Of a stretch of DNA of 64,000 nucleotides, positions 1 to 7,641 are shown one piece after another. A program made the position numbers and the translations under genes. This DNA comes from an uncultured bacterium (GTDB lineage Bacteria > Bacillota_I > Bacilli_A > RFN20 > CAG-826): the NCBI GenBank assembly GCA_949288485.1, contig CASEKC010000002.1, positions 62,001 through 126,000 on the forward strand, in the 5' to 3' direction. The first letter of the stretch is position 1; each line of letters begins with the position of its first letter. The notes beneath the pieces are model-generated. The model was not told the DNA's origin. It made no database searches and worked only from the letters and a program-made list of their open reading frames with translations.

Positions 1-275
1 AAAGTTTTATAGTTAAAACAAAGTTCATCGTTATCATAACCGATATCTTGAATAACTTTTCTAGCAATATTTTCATAATCAACATTAGCTTTAGTAGTAA
101 TTTCTCCGCCAATAAGTAAAAAATCTTTACTTACAAAACACTCACAAGCAACGTGGGAAGAAGGATCTTCTTTTAAACATGCATCTAAAATTGCATCACT
201 AATTTGATCACAAACTTTATCAGGGTGGCCTTCACTTACTGATTCAGAGGTAAATAATATCTTTTCTTTTTCCAT
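1..275 (-). CDS. metK: S-adenosylmethionine synthetase, N-terminal part (cut by window edge)
   Basis: The protein makes S-adenosylmethionine from methionine and ATP in the cytosol. Only about the first 91 residues are in the window; the gene runs off the left edge. The start is ATG at 275-273, preceded by an AAGGAG ribosome binding site. The N-terminal motif [16 protein letters not shown], with the ATP/methionine-binding His and Asp, followed by ISDAILDA, is the MetK signature. It has its own promoter (452-480), a SAM-binding leader (337-444) and an intrinsic terminator (293-322) ahead of it, so synthesis is probably shut off when SAM is abundant. Identification is secure. Confidence 0.96.
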   Translation of the reverse strand, partial: MEKEKILFTSESVSEGHPDKVCDQISDAILDACLKEDPSSHVACECFVSKDFLLIGGEITTKANVDYENIARKVIQDIGYDNDELCFNYKT

Positions 276-292
276 AATTCTCCTTTTGGTTA

Positions 293-322
293 TAAAAAAA
301 CCTTCCACTTTTAAGGAAGGTT
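293..322 (-). terminator. Intrinsic terminator of the metK SAM riboswitch
   Basis: On the minus strand the sequence folds into an 8-bp stem (AACCTTCC / GGAAGGTT) followed by a run of seven or more T. It lies between the SAM aptamer and the metK ribosome binding site, where a transcriptional OFF switch is expected. Confidence 0.88.
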
Positions 323-336
323 AAATATTTTTCCTT

Positions 337-444
337 GCTTATCGTTCAAAGTGTGGATAACTTTGCTATTAGGAAGCACTTACTTTAAGTTTTAAAGAGT
401 TGCTACTGCATTTTTTCACCTAACAATCTGCAGTTCTTGATAAG
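337..444 (-). promoter_or_regulatory. SAM riboswitch (S-box, SAM-I clan) controlling metK
   Basis: Read on the minus strand, the leader begins CTTATCAAGA, the conserved 5' strand of S-box P1 and its kink-turn side, and closes with GATAAG at 343-338. The sequence between contains AGCAACT and GTGCTTCCTAATAGC, matching the GGCAACC and GGTGCTAATTCC blocks of the family. A pseudoknot can be written directly: TTAGG in the P2 loop (plus-strand 419-423) pairs with CCTAA in the junction (369-373). P2 is ACTGCA/TGCAGT. The P2 region is shorter and more AT-rich than the textbook S-box, so it may be a SAM-I/SAM-IV intermediate form. Confidence 0.88.
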
Positions 445-451
445 TTTCATA

Positions 452-480
452 ATTATATATAAAAAGGCTAGTTAATTCAA
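452..480 (-). promoter_or_regulatory. Sigma-A-type promoter of metK
   Basis: On the minus strand there is TTGAAT, a 17-base spacer and TATAAT. Transcription would start near 445, right at the P1 stem of the SAM riboswitch. The -35 box abuts the stop codon of the upstream gene, so metK is independently transcribed. Confidence 0.8.
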
Positions 481-481
481 A

Positions 482-745
482 TTAAATGTTGTTTTTAATT
501 TCTTCGATAGTTTTAGCAATTTGATCTGGACACGAAGTTGACCTAGGACCACATTTTATATCTTTTAATAAATCATGAACTTCATCGATATCACGATTTA
601 AAATTAATGCTTTAATTCCTTTTAAATTACCATTACATCCACCAATAATTGTAAAATCCACAATTTTATTTGTGTCTGTATCATAACTTAATTCAATTGC
701 TCTTGAACATGTACCAGCACAAGTATGGGTATGTGTTTTAACCAT
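482..745 (-). CDS. Small TSCPD-domain protein (TIGR03905-like)
   Basis: An 87-residue cysteine-rich protein. It resembles the family of short proteins carrying the TSCPD domain otherwise found at the C terminus of some ribonucleotide reductases. Visible features are an N-terminal HTHTCAGTC motif (C9, C13), GGCNGN near residue 38, and the diagnostic TSCPDQ near residue 71, a pattern suggesting metal or Fe-S binding. The function is unknown. Its ATG overlaps the pduL stop by one base (TAATG), so the two are cotranslated. It could be a metal-binding accessory factor; that is inference. Confidence 0.75.
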   Translation of the reverse strand: MVKTHTHTCAGTCSRAIELSYDTDTNKIVDFTIIGGCNGNLKGIKALILNRDIDEVHDLLKDIKCGPRSTSCPDQIAKTIEEIKNNI

Positions 746-1320
746 TATTTAACAATTTCCCCATACATTTCGCCAAAACAATTACCAGCATTTGATTCAT
801 CTGTATCAATATGCATTGCTAATTTATATTTTGGGGAAACTCTTACAACTGTGTCACCAAAAACAATTTTTCTTCCTTCGCCACCAGTTGCAACAGAAAC
901 GATATCACCATTTTTAACTCCGAATGCTTCAGCATCTTCTGGAGTCATATGAATATGTCTTTTTGCAATAATACAACCTTCTGTTAAATCGAGTTCATTA
1001 CCATTTTCAGGATTAACAATTTTAATTGGAGCACTTCCAGCAACATCACCAGATTCTCTAACTGGGGCTTTAACTCCTAATGTTCTTGCATCAGTTGCAC
1101 TAACTTCTACTTGATTTTCTTTTCTTACTGGACCAAGAATAGAAACTCCACGAATTGTATTTTTTGGACCAACTAAATCTAACTTTGTATTAGATGCGAA
1201 TTGACCAGGTTGTGATAATTCCTTTTTAATGGTTAATTGGTAACCTTCACCACATAATTTTTCTAAAGCTTCTTGTGTTAAATGGATATGTCTAGCACTA
1301 GTTTCAACAATAAATTTCAT
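745..1320 (-). CDS. pduL: Phosphate propanoyltransferase/phosphotransacetylase, PduL family
   Basis: This 191-residue protein exchanges CoA and phosphate on short acyl groups (acyl-CoA + Pi to acyl-phosphate + CoA). Two PduL-type zinc-binding motifs are visible: SARHIHLTQEAL near residue 8 and KRHIHMTPEDA near residue 122. Length fits the family core. There is no N-terminal encapsulation helix and no neighbouring microcompartment shell gene. It is therefore probably a cytosolic phosphotransacetylase making acetyl-phosphate from the acetyl-CoA produced by PFOR (46118-49681); this role is inference. A good Shine-Dalgarno (GGAGGAAAG) precedes the ATG. It is cotranscribed with the TSCPD gene. Confidence 0.9.
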   Translation of the reverse strand: MKFIVETSARHIHLTQEALEKLCGEGYQLTIKKELSQPGQFASNTKLDLVGPKNTIRGVSILGPVRKENQVEVSATDARTLGVKAPVRESGDVAGSAPIKIVNPENGNELDLTEGCIIAKRHIHMTPEDAEAFGVKNGDIVSVATGGEGRKIVFGDTVVRVSPKYKLAMHIDTDESNAGNCFGEMYGEIVK

Positions 1321-1460
1321 ATTTCTTTCCTCCGTAAATTATTATAATTCTTTAAAAAAGTTTGTAAAAGTAATAAAAGTTAAAGAGAGTATAAATTTGT
1401 ATTTATTTATAAAAAATATAGAAATATGAATATTTATCGGTATACTATTAATAGGTTTTT

Positions 1461-2180
1461 ATGAAAGAAATTAATCGAATTTTAAATAACGACAAAACTA
1501 TTATTTTTATAGATTTTGAAGGCTCTCAATATAGCCAAGAAATTATTGCAATCGGAGCAGTTAAAGCTTCCTTAGATAACAAAAATTTTATTAAAAAAGT
1601 TATTTCAACATTTAAATGCTATATAAAAATAGACGAAATTGTTGGAGATTTTATTACAAATTTAACTGGAATTACTAATGAAATATTGGAAAATGAAGGT
1701 TTAACTTTCCCTGAAGCAATGGAAAAACTTCAAAACTTTGTTGGAAAAACACCAACAAAATTTTTCCATTATGGAAATTTTGATACTCATTTAATGCATA
1801 ACAGTGCTTTAAATAGCGGAATAAATGATGAACCTTTTATTAGATACTTCTATGAAAATAGTGTAGATTTTTCGAAAATATTTTCTCGATATGTTAAAAG
1901 TGAAAAAAATACATCATTGTCTTTAATTGATGCGTTAAAAGTTTTTCATACTAATATCGAAACAAACGTACACGATCCATTAACAGATTCATTAAATTTA
2001 ATGCATCTTTATGATGCTTTTTTAACTAAACAAAATATTTTAAAAGAGCAATATGTTAATGTTTTAAGAAGATCTCCTTCTTTACCTAATCCATTTAGAA
2101 AAATTTTAAAGAAATTAGAAAGCGAACAAAAAGTAACTTATAAGGACTTCATTACATATGTTGAGGAAGATTTAAAATGA
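1461..2180 (+). CDS. DEDDh 3'-5' exonuclease domain protein
   Basis: A 239-residue protein with an RNase T/DNA polymerase III epsilon-type fold. The acidic residues can be placed: D18 and E20 in FIDFEG, D108 in GNFDTH, then H171 and D176 in HDPLTDS, the DEDDh arrangement for two-metal 3'-5' exonucleases. The C-terminal ~40 residues are charged and not recognisable. The stop overlaps the recU start (ATGATAA), so it may act in repair or recombination with the Holliday junction resolvase. An alternative is an RNA-degrading exonuclease. A TATACT -10-like box sits at 1441-1446, only 15 bases before the ATG, and no clear Shine-Dalgarno is present. Confidence 0.82.
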   Translation: MKEINRILNNDKTIIFIDFEGSQYSQEIIAIGAVKASLDNKNFIKKVISTFKCYIKIDEIVGDFITNLTGITNEILENEGLTFPEAMEKLQNFVGKTPTKFFHYGNFDTHLMHNSALNSGINDEPFIRYFYENSVDFSKIFSRYVKSEKNTSLSLIDALKVFHTNIETNVHDPLTDSLNLMHLYDAFLTKQNILKEQYVNVLRRSPSLPNPFRKILKKLESEQKVTYKDFITYVEEDLK

Positions 2181-2731
2181 TAAATTATCCTTTTAATATT
2201 CAAAATTTAGACGAAAATAATAAAACAATTTCTTATAAAAATAGAGGTTTATCGTTAGAAAAAATGATAAATGACTCTAATAAATTTTATGTATTTATAA
2301 ATAAAGCATTAATTTATAAAAAGCCTACACCTATTCATATTGTAAAAACAAATAAACAAAATACGATAACTGAGGCCTTTTTTGAAAGGCCATCAACCAC
2401 TGATTATAATGGAATTTATAAAGGTAAATATATTGATTTTGAAACAAAAGAAACGAAATCAAAGACCGCTTTTTCTTTAAAAAATATCCAAGAAAATCAA
2501 ATTGAACATATATTGAAGGTCGATGAAATGGGCGGAATATCTTTTATAATTGTTTATTTCACTTCTTTAAACAAAATATTTATTTATTTTGCAAAAGATT
2601 TAAGAGATTTTTTATCTAAGAATCAAAGAAATTCAATTCCAATTGAAGAATTTATTAAAAACGGAAAAGAAATTAAAATAACTATTTCCCCAGTTTTAAA
2701 TTATTTAACTTTTGTTGATGATTTAATATGA
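2177..2731 (+). CDS. recU: Holliday junction resolvase RecU
   Basis: A 184-residue RecU-type endonuclease that cuts four-way junctions during recombination. It shows the family's SYKNRGLSLEKMI start (NRG motif near residue 21), the DYNGIYKGKYIDFETKET block that holds the metal-binding Asp/Glu and catalytic Lys of the PD-(D/E)XK fold, and the GGISFIIVYF strand. Length is typical. The gene overlaps the upstream exonuclease gene by four bases. Its 3' end runs 31 bases into the convergent nth gene. RecU is characteristic of Firmicutes and Mollicutes, which supports the taxonomic placement. Confidence 0.93.
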   Translation: MINYPFNIQNLDENNKTISYKNRGLSLEKMINDSNKFYVFINKALIYKKPTPIHIVKTNKQNTITEAFFERPSTTDYNGIYKGKYIDFETKETKSKTAFSLKNIQENQIEHILKVDEMGGISFIIVYFTSLNKIFIYFAKDLRDFLSKNQRNSIPIEEFIKNGKEIKITISPVLNYLTFVDDLI

Positions 2732-3354
2732 ACATCTAAACAAAAATCTTTCAATTTACAATTTTCGCATTCTGGTTTCATCGCTTTACAATAATATCTT
2801 CCAAAATGGATGAATTGATGATGGAGTAATTTATATTCTTCCTTTTTAAAAGTTTTTCTTAACTTTTTTTCAACAAGTAAAATTGAATCGTTTTTATTAG
2901 CTAGTCCAAGCCTTTTAGCGACACGAAAAACGTGAGTATCAACTGGAAATTCTTCTTTATTAAAAATTTCAATCATAACTACATTAGCAACCTTATTGCC
3001 AACACCTCGCATACTCATCAAATCTTTTTTATTATCAGGAACTTTGTATCCAAAATTATTTTTTAATTTTGAAGCGATATCTTTTATAGCTAAAGCTTTT
3101 GCTTTATATAAACCAATAACTTTAATATCTTTTTCAATTTCACTTAAAGAAGCTTTATCATAATCATCGATTGCTGGATATTTTTTAAAAAGTGTTTTTG
3201 TAACTTCATTAACCTTTTTATCTGTTGTTTGTGCAGATAAAACAACTGCTATTAATAACTCATAATCTGTTGAATAATTTAATTCACAATCAGCCGAAGG
3301 AAGAATTTCATTAAAATAATTTCTTATTCTATCTACTTTTTCTTTTTTTATCAT
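2701..3354 (-). CDS. nth: Endonuclease III (DNA glycosylase/AP lyase)
   Basis: A 217-residue base-excision repair enzyme that removes oxidised pyrimidines and cleaves the abasic site. The helix-hairpin-helix MRGVGNKVANVVM carries the catalytic Lys, and PVDTHVFRVAKRLGL carries the catalytic Asp. The C terminus holds the [4Fe-4S] loop with C-x6-C-x2-C-x5-C spacing (CKAMKPECENCKLKDFC). The start ATG overlaps the dnaD stop, matching the dnaD-nth pairing known from Bacillus. A nearby SUF system would supply the cluster. Confidence 0.96.
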   Translation of the reverse strand: MIKKEKVDRIRNYFNEILPSADCELNYSTDYELLIAVVLSAQTTDKKVNEVTKTLFKKYPAIDDYDKASLSEIEKDIKVIGLYKAKALAIKDIASKLKNNFGYKVPDNKKDLMSMRGVGNKVANVVMIEIFNKEEFPVDTHVFRVAKRLGLANKNDSILLVEKKLRKTFKKEEYKLLHHQFIHFGRYYCKAMKPECENCKLKDFCLDVHIKSSTKVK

Positions 3355-3914
3355 AAATCCTCGTCTTCTTTTAATTTTTTAGCAATAATACCATCAATTT
3401 TTTTAACATTTAAAACGCCTAAATTATAGGCATCTTTTAAAGAATCAATAATTAATTCGGTATCAATACCATTTTTTAGCCATTTTAAAATCATATCTTT
3501 TTCAGTATTATTTAAATTTCTATTGAAATAATGCTCAAAAGATGAAAATACTTCTAATTTAGTTTCCTCATTTAATTGGGTTTCGCCTTTATTATCGCTT
3601 TCGCTATTTAAATCATTTTGATATAAATGAAGCAAATCTCTTTTTAAGTTAGTTAAAGAAGTTACAAAATCATTATTTTGTGTTTCATAAACAATATATT
3701 TTTTTGTTAATAACGAATTAAAAATCTTATCGATTTCTCCAAAAGGAAGACTTAATTTCATTTCTAATTGTTCAATAGTTACAAGTTGATTATCATCTTT
3801 TAATAAATGATCGCACATCAATAAAACTAGGAGTTCTTCATTTGAAATATTTAATTCTTTATAATAATCGAGTAAAAGATAGGTGAAATTAATAGCATTT
3901 AATTTGTTGTACAT
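3351..3914 (-). CDS. dnaD: DnaD-family primosome/replication initiation protein
   Basis: A 187-residue DnaD homologue, part of the Firmicutes primosome that helps load the replicative helicase (dnaB here is at 62241-63710). Residues 1-90 look like the winged-helix N domain. Residues ~125-185 contain the helical C domain with the typical [18 protein letters not shown] and GIIAKKL blocks. It is shorter than the Bacillus protein. It overlaps both neighbours (nth by four bases, the CCA-like gene by 16), indicating an operon. Confidence 0.88.
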   Translation of the reverse strand: MYNKLNAINFTYLLLDYYKELNISNEELLVLLMCDHLLKDDNQLVTIEQLEMKLSLPFGEIDKIFNSLLTKKYIVYETQNNDFVTSLTNLKRDLLHLYQNDLNSESDNKGETQLNEETKLEVFSSFEHYFNRNLNNTEKDMILKWLKNGIDTELIIDSLKDAYNLGVLNVKKIDGIIAKKLKEDEDL

Positions 3915-4534
3915 CTTTTTAAGACCTCCGCATATTTTTGTTTTTCTTCTTTTATTTTTGCCTCGTTAAGATTATTAAGCAAAAATTCATTTTCTTTTAA
4001 TATTTTTAAAACTTCATCATCAATACTCAAATTATATTCTTTTATAAATCGATATGCTCTTAAAATTCGTAAAGGATCTTCTTTTATTGAAGTTAATGGA
4101 TCTTTAATAAATTTCAATTTTCTATTTTTTAAATCAAGATAACCATTTGAAGGGTCAATTATTTTATAATTTTTATCGATATATATAGCATTTATCGTAA
4201 AATCTCTTCTTAAATAATCTTCTTCGATATTATTTATAAATATAATTTTATTTGGATGACGAGAATCTTGATAATCTTCTTCTTTTCTTAAAGTTACTAT
4301 ATCAATTTTTTTATCTAAATATTTATATTTCAAAGTTCCAAATTTTTGAAAAGTGGTATCGAGTTTATCGGTATCTAAAAATTTTTTGATATCTAAAGGC
4401 GTTGCATCACTAACAAAATCATAATCAAAAATCTCTTTATTTAATAAATAGTCTCGTGATGTTGAACCAATCATATATAAAGAGAAACCATTTTTAGAAA
4501 ATATTGTTGCTAAATCATCAAAAATTTTATTCAT
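3899..4534 (-). CDS. Short CCA-adding enzyme-like nucleotidyltransferase (head and neck only)
   Basis: A 211-residue class II tRNA nucleotidyltransferase/poly(A) polymerase head domain. The catalytic motifs are present: GSTSRDYLL near residue 23, the metal-binding DYDFV (DxD) near 38, RRDFTINAI near 109, and the template-like neck motif [14 protein letters not shown] near 150. Bacterial CCA-adding enzymes are usually around 400 residues with body and tail domains; these are absent. The next gene begins at the proper dnaD start before this one ends, so a frameshift does not explain the shortness. It may be a minimal CCA enzyme, a poly(A)-like enzyme, or one partner of a split system. Confidence 0.75.
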   Translation of the reverse strand: MNKIFDDLATIFSKNGFSLYMIGSTSRDYLLNKEIFDYDFVSDATPLDIKKFLDTDKLDTTFQKFGTLKYKYLDKKIDIVTLRKEEDYQDSRHPNKIIFINNIEEDYLRRDFTINAIYIDKNYKIIDPSNGYLDLKNRKLKFIKDPLTSIKEDPLRILRAYRFIKEYNLSIDDEVLKILKENEFLLNNLNEAKIKEEKQKYAEVLKRCTTN

Positions 4535-4552
4535 TTTATAACCTTTACTTTA

Positions 4553-4579
4553 TAAAAAAAGCTAGTTATTAGCTAGCTA
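4553..4579 (-). terminator. Intrinsic terminator after hup
   Basis: On the minus strand a stem AGCTAG/CTAGCT with a 7-base loop is followed by seven T. It lies just downstream of the HU gene and just upstream of the CCA-like gene's ATG, so it probably ends the hup transcript. Confidence 0.75.
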
Positions 4580-4608
4580 AATTTATTTTAGACCTTTAAT
4601 TAAAAAAA

Positions 4609-4881
4609 TTATTTTACTAAATCTTTAAGGCTTTTTGATGGTTTAAATCCGACAGTTTTTGTAGCTGGGATTTTAATTTTTTGTCCATCTACTGGAGAAG
4701 TGCCAATTCTTTCTTTTCTTGATTTAACTTGAAAAGCACCGAAACCAGAAATCTTAACGATTTCACCGTGTTCTAATGCGTGAGCAACTTCTTCAAAAAA
4801 AGAATCAATGACTTTTTCAGTATCTTTTTTTGATAATTTTGTTGATTCGCCAACTGCGACAATCAATTCAGCTTTGTTCAT
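4609..4881 (-). CDS. hup: HU-family DNA-binding protein
   Basis: A 90-residue nucleoid protein that bends and compacts DNA as a dimer. It begins MNKAELIVAV and contains the family signature GFGAFQVKSRKER (residues ~46-58) and the DNA-binding arm GTSPVDGQKIKIPATKTVGF. Length is standard. It is a single-gene unit with a strong AAAGGAG ribosome binding site, its own terminator at 4553-4579, and a perfect 26-bp palindrome in its leader (4905-4930). Confidence 0.97.
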   Translation of the reverse strand: MNKAELIVAVGESTKLSKKDTEKVIDSFFEEVAHALEHGEIVKISGFGAFQVKSRKERIGTSPVDGQKIKIPATKTVGFKPSKSLKDLVK

Positions 4882-4904
4882 GATTCTACTCCTTTTTATC
4901 CTTC

Positions 4905-4930
4905 ATTTATCAAATTATAATTTGATAAAT
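4905..4930. repeat. Perfect 26-bp palindrome in the hup leader
   Basis: ATTTATCAAATT, AT, AATTTGATAAAT: 12-base arms around a self-complementary centre. It lies 24 bases upstream of the hup ATG, in what should be the 5' untranslated region. It has no T-run. It could be an operator or an mRNA hairpin that controls HU dosage. Confidence 0.6.
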
Positions 4931-4995
4931 TTATTAAATCACATAATATAAACAATGTAAATATTATAAAATTCATTAAAAACGTTGAAATTTTA

Positions 4996-6306
4996 CTACT
5001 TTCTTTTACGTAATACAAGATTTATTGGGGAACCAATGAGTGAAAAAGAATCTCTTATCCTATTTTCAATATATCTTAAATAAGAAAAATGCATAAATTT
5101 AGGATCATTGACAAATAAAGCGATAGTTAATGGTTTAGAAGAAATTTGTTGAGCATAATAAATACGAACTCTTCCTCCATTAAAATCAGGAGACTCATTC
5201 ATCATTTGGGCTTCTTGAATAATGTCATTTAAAACAGATGTTTTAATTTCAAAAGTATACGATTCGTATACTTCATCAATAATCTTAAATAATTCTTTTT
5301 TATTGTTAAATTTAATTGTTGAAGTAAAAATTAAAGGAACATAATCTAAAAATTTAAATTCGGTAATAAATTTTTCTTTAAATTCTTTTTTGAAATTATT
5401 TAAATCATCAACCAAATCGCATTTATTAATAATAACAATAATCGCCTTTTTTGCTTCAATTGCATAACCAACAACATGTTTATCTTGTTCGCGTATTCCA
5501 TCTTTTGCATCGATTAAAAGAAGGGCAATATCACATTTATCGATACTTCTTAATGCTCTTAAAGCAGCATATTTATCGATAGCTTCATAAATTTTTCCGC
5601 GCTTTTTTAATCCAGCGGTATCGATAACTTGATAAAGTTTATCGTTATATGAAAATGTTAAATCTATCGAATCTCTTGTCGTCCCTTCAATATTTGAAAC
5701 AATCATTCTGTTTTCATCGACAAGTTTATTAAAAAGTGAAGATTTTCCAACATTTGGTCTCCCAATTAAAGAAAAAGAAATAACATTTTCATTTTTTAAT
5801 TCATCTTCTTTTTTAGGTAATACATTAATAACTTTATCGAGTAAATCACCAATTCCAATTCCATGTTCTCCACTAACTGCAATTGGATCGCCTAATGAAA
5901 GAGCATAAAATTCATAAATATTGTTGATTTGTTCAATATTATCAATTTTATTAACTGCTAAAATAATAGGTTTTTTAGCCTTCCTAAGCATTTTTGCGAT
6001 TAAATAATCATCTTCATTTAATCCTATTTTTCCATCGACAACAAAAATAATAACATCTGCTTCATCAATTGCAATTTCTGCTTGTATTCTAATTTGTTCT
6101 TGGAACGGTTTATTTTCAACTTCTATTCCGCCGGTATCAACAATATTAAAAGGGATAGTTAACCAACTCGTTTTTGAATAGATTCTATCACGTGTAACTC
6201 CTCTAGTTTCTTCAACAATCGACTTTTTTTCACCAACAATACGGTTATAAATTGTAGATTTACCAACTGAAGGAGATCCTACAATGGCAACTAAAGGCAA
6301 ACTCAT
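4996..6306 (-). CDS. der: Ribosome biogenesis GTPase Der (EngA)
   Basis: A 436-residue double-GTPase needed for 50S subunit maturation. Tandem G domains are visible: first P-loop GSPSVGKST at residues ~10-18 with DTGG and NKID, second P-loop GRPNVGKSS near 182-190 with DTAG and NKCD. A C-terminal KH-like domain follows. Size is typical. Its ATG overlaps the cmk stop (ATGA), an arrangement common in Firmicutes, so translation is coupled. Confidence 0.97.
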   Translation of the reverse strand: MSLPLVAIVGSPSVGKSTIYNRIVGEKKSIVEETRGVTRDRIYSKTSWLTIPFNIVDTGGIEVENKPFQEQIRIQAEIAIDEADVIIFVVDGKIGLNEDDYLIAKMLRKAKKPIILAVNKIDNIEQINNIYEFYALSLGDPIAVSGEHGIGIGDLLDKVINVLPKKEDELKNENVISFSLIGRPNVGKSSLFNKLVDENRMIVSNIEGTTRDSIDLTFSYNDKLYQVIDTAGLKKRGKIYEAIDKYAALRALRSIDKCDIALLLIDAKDGIREQDKHVVGYAIEAKKAIIVIINKCDLVDDLNNFKKEFKEKFITEFKFLDYVPLIFTSTIKFNNKKELFKIIDEVYESYTFEIKTSVLNDIIQEAQMMNESPDFNGGRVRIYYAQQISSKPLTIALFVNDPKFMHFSYLRYIENRIRDSFSLIGSPINLVLRKRK

Positions 6307-6980
6307 AATGCATATCCTTTCGATTTAATTATTTCTTCCATTTTGGAAACGACTTCCTCAATAGAAAGATTTGTCGAATCAATTAAAATAGCATCTTCAG
6401 CTTTTCTTAAAGGACAAAAATCACGATGAGAATCAATATAATCTCTTTTTTTAATATTTTCTAAACAATCTTCATAAGATGATTCGATATTTTTTTCTTT
6501 GTTTTCATTAAATCTTCTTTTAGCTCTTTCTTCGACATTGGCATTTAAAAATATTTTAACTTCAGCATCTTTTAAAACATATGTTCCAATATCTCTTCCA
6601 TCCATAACAATATTTTTATTATTAGCGAGTTTTTGTTGTAAAGATACTAAAAATAAACGGATATTTTTATATGAAGCGATATAAGAAACGTTGTTTGCAA
6701 CATCATTTTCTCTAATTTCTTTTGAAACATCTTTACCATTTAAAGTTATACGATTTTCATCATTAAAACTTATTTCAATTTTATTAATTAAACTATTAGA
6801 TTCTTCTTCATTTTTTGGATCTAAAGAAGCATTTAAAACAGCTAATGTATAAGCACGATACATTGCGCCAGTATCGACATATAAAAAATTAAGTTTAGAA
6901 GCTAAAAGTTTAGCGACAGTAGATTTTCCACTAGCGCTTGGTCCATCAATAGCGATTGCAATAAAATTCTTTTTATCCAT
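6303..6980 (-). CDS. cmk: Cytidylate kinase
   Basis: A 225-residue kinase that phosphorylates CMP/dCMP. The P-loop GPSASGKSTVAK is at residues ~13-24, followed by DTGAMYRAYT and the nucleotide-monophosphate site MDGRDIGTYV. The family insert and lid are present. It overlaps der downstream by four bases and the small membrane protein gene upstream by eight, so the three form an operon. Confidence 0.96.
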   Translation of the reverse strand: MDKKNFIAIAIDGPSASGKSTVAKLLASKLNFLYVDTGAMYRAYTLAVLNASLDPKNEEESNSLINKIEISFNDENRITLNGKDVSKEIRENDVANNVSYIASYKNIRLFLVSLQQKLANNKNIVMDGRDIGTYVLKDAEVKIFLNANVEERAKRRFNENKEKNIESSYEDCLENIKKRDYIDSHRDFCPLRKAEDAILIDSTNLSIEEVVSKMEEIIKSKGYAL

Positions 6981-7248
6981 TTATACTTTTAACCCCAAAA
7001 TAAATTCCGACAATGATTATAACAATAAAAATGATAAGAATTAAAGAAAATAAAAATATTTTTATATTTCTTTTTTTAAGATATAAAGAATATATCGATT
7101 TTTTATCTTCTTCTTTTCGAATATATTTCTTTTTTACTCTTCTATTTTCTTCCATTTCTTTAATAACACGAAGACGCATTTCTTTTAAAGAAGAAGAATT
7201 CATAATCTCATTTCGATAGTCTTGATATTTCTCTTTTCTAGTATTCAT
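6973..7248 (-). CDS. Small single-pass membrane protein of unknown function
   Basis: A 91-residue protein with a very charged, Lys/Arg/Glu-rich N-terminal ~60 residues and one strongly hydrophobic helix near residues 60-87 (IFLFSLILIIFIVIIIVGIY). The topology rule suggests the charged part is cytoplasmic. It overlaps cmk by eight bases, so it is the first gene of the orf91-cmk-der operon. No family was recognised. Confidence 0.6.
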   Translation of the reverse strand: MNTRKEKYQDYRNEIMNSSSLKEMRLRVIKEMEENRRVKKKYIRKEEDKKSIYSLYLKKRNIKIFLFSLILIIFIVIIIVGIYFGVKSING

Positions 7249-7325
7249 ATTCGTTAGTTATTTTACCATTTTTTAAACTATAAAACATTCATTAAAAAAA
7301 TTAAATTTATTCGATAAATCTCTCA

Positions 7326-7347
7326 TTTGTTAGGCAAAACTAACAAA
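7326..7347. promoter_or_regulatory. Putative operator upstream of the ferredoxin gene, shared with nifJ
   Basis: A perfect 8-bp inverted repeat, TTTGTTAG-GCAAAA-CTAACAAA. It ends eight bases before a weak -35 box, about 65 bases upstream of the ferredoxin ATG. Nearly the same element (TTTGTTAG-TTAAAA-CTAACA) lies at 49803-49822 upstream of the PFOR gene. The matching arms, spacing and AAAA half of the spacer suggest one regulator for both genes. Confidence 0.6.
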
Positions 7348-7355
7348 AATTTATG

Positions 7356-7384
7356 TTTTAAATATTTTATTTTTCCACTATACT
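7356..7384 (+). promoter_or_regulatory. Putative promoter of the ferredoxin gene
   Basis: TATACT at 7379-7384 with a weak -35 (TTTTAA at 7356-7361) and a 17-base spacer. The weak -35 just downstream of an inverted repeat would suit an activated promoter. An AGGAGG ribosome binding site follows at 7399-7404. Confidence 0.5.
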
Positions 7385-7412
7385 ATTAAATAGATTTTAG
7401 GAGGAAACTACT

Positions 7413-7595
7413 ATGGCAGTTAAATTAAAAGTTAATAAAGATGCATGCGTAGGCTGTGGCCTTTGCGTTGGTTCATATTCAGATGTATTTGCATTTGATG
7501 CTGATAATAAAGCTGAAGTCGTCGCTGAATGTGATGAAAGCGTTGCTGAAGAAGCTATTGCTTCTTGCCCAGCAGGTGCTATTGAAAAAGAATAG
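7413..7595 (+). CDS. [4Fe-4S] ferredoxin, single cluster
   Basis: A 60-residue low-potential electron carrier. Three cluster ligands come from CVGCGLC near residues 11-17 and the fourth from SCPAGAI near the C terminus, the single-cluster pattern of Bacillus- and Thermotoga-type ferredoxins. The protein is acidic, as expected. It is the likely electron acceptor of PFOR (46118-49681) and donor to NfnAB (41210-43467). It is monocistronic with a strong ribosome binding site and a terminator directly after it. Confidence 0.93.
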   Translation: MAVKLKVNKDACVGCGLCVGSYSDVFAFDADNKAEVVAECDESVAEEAIASCPAGAIEKE

Positions 7596-7610
7596 TTAAT
7601 TAAAACTAAT

Positions 7611-7641
7611 AAAAAATAACCTCCTCGCGAGGTTATTTTTT
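7611..7641. terminator. Bidirectional terminator between ferredoxin and ribU
   Basis: Stem AATAACCTC.../...GAGGTTATT around TCGC, flanked by A-run and T-run, so it works in both directions for the convergent genes. The ribU stop codon lies inside it. Confidence 0.85.

Noticed and set aside
6184-6199. CACGTG-centred sequence in der as a parS site
   Set aside because: Only about 11-12 of 16 positions match; too weak.
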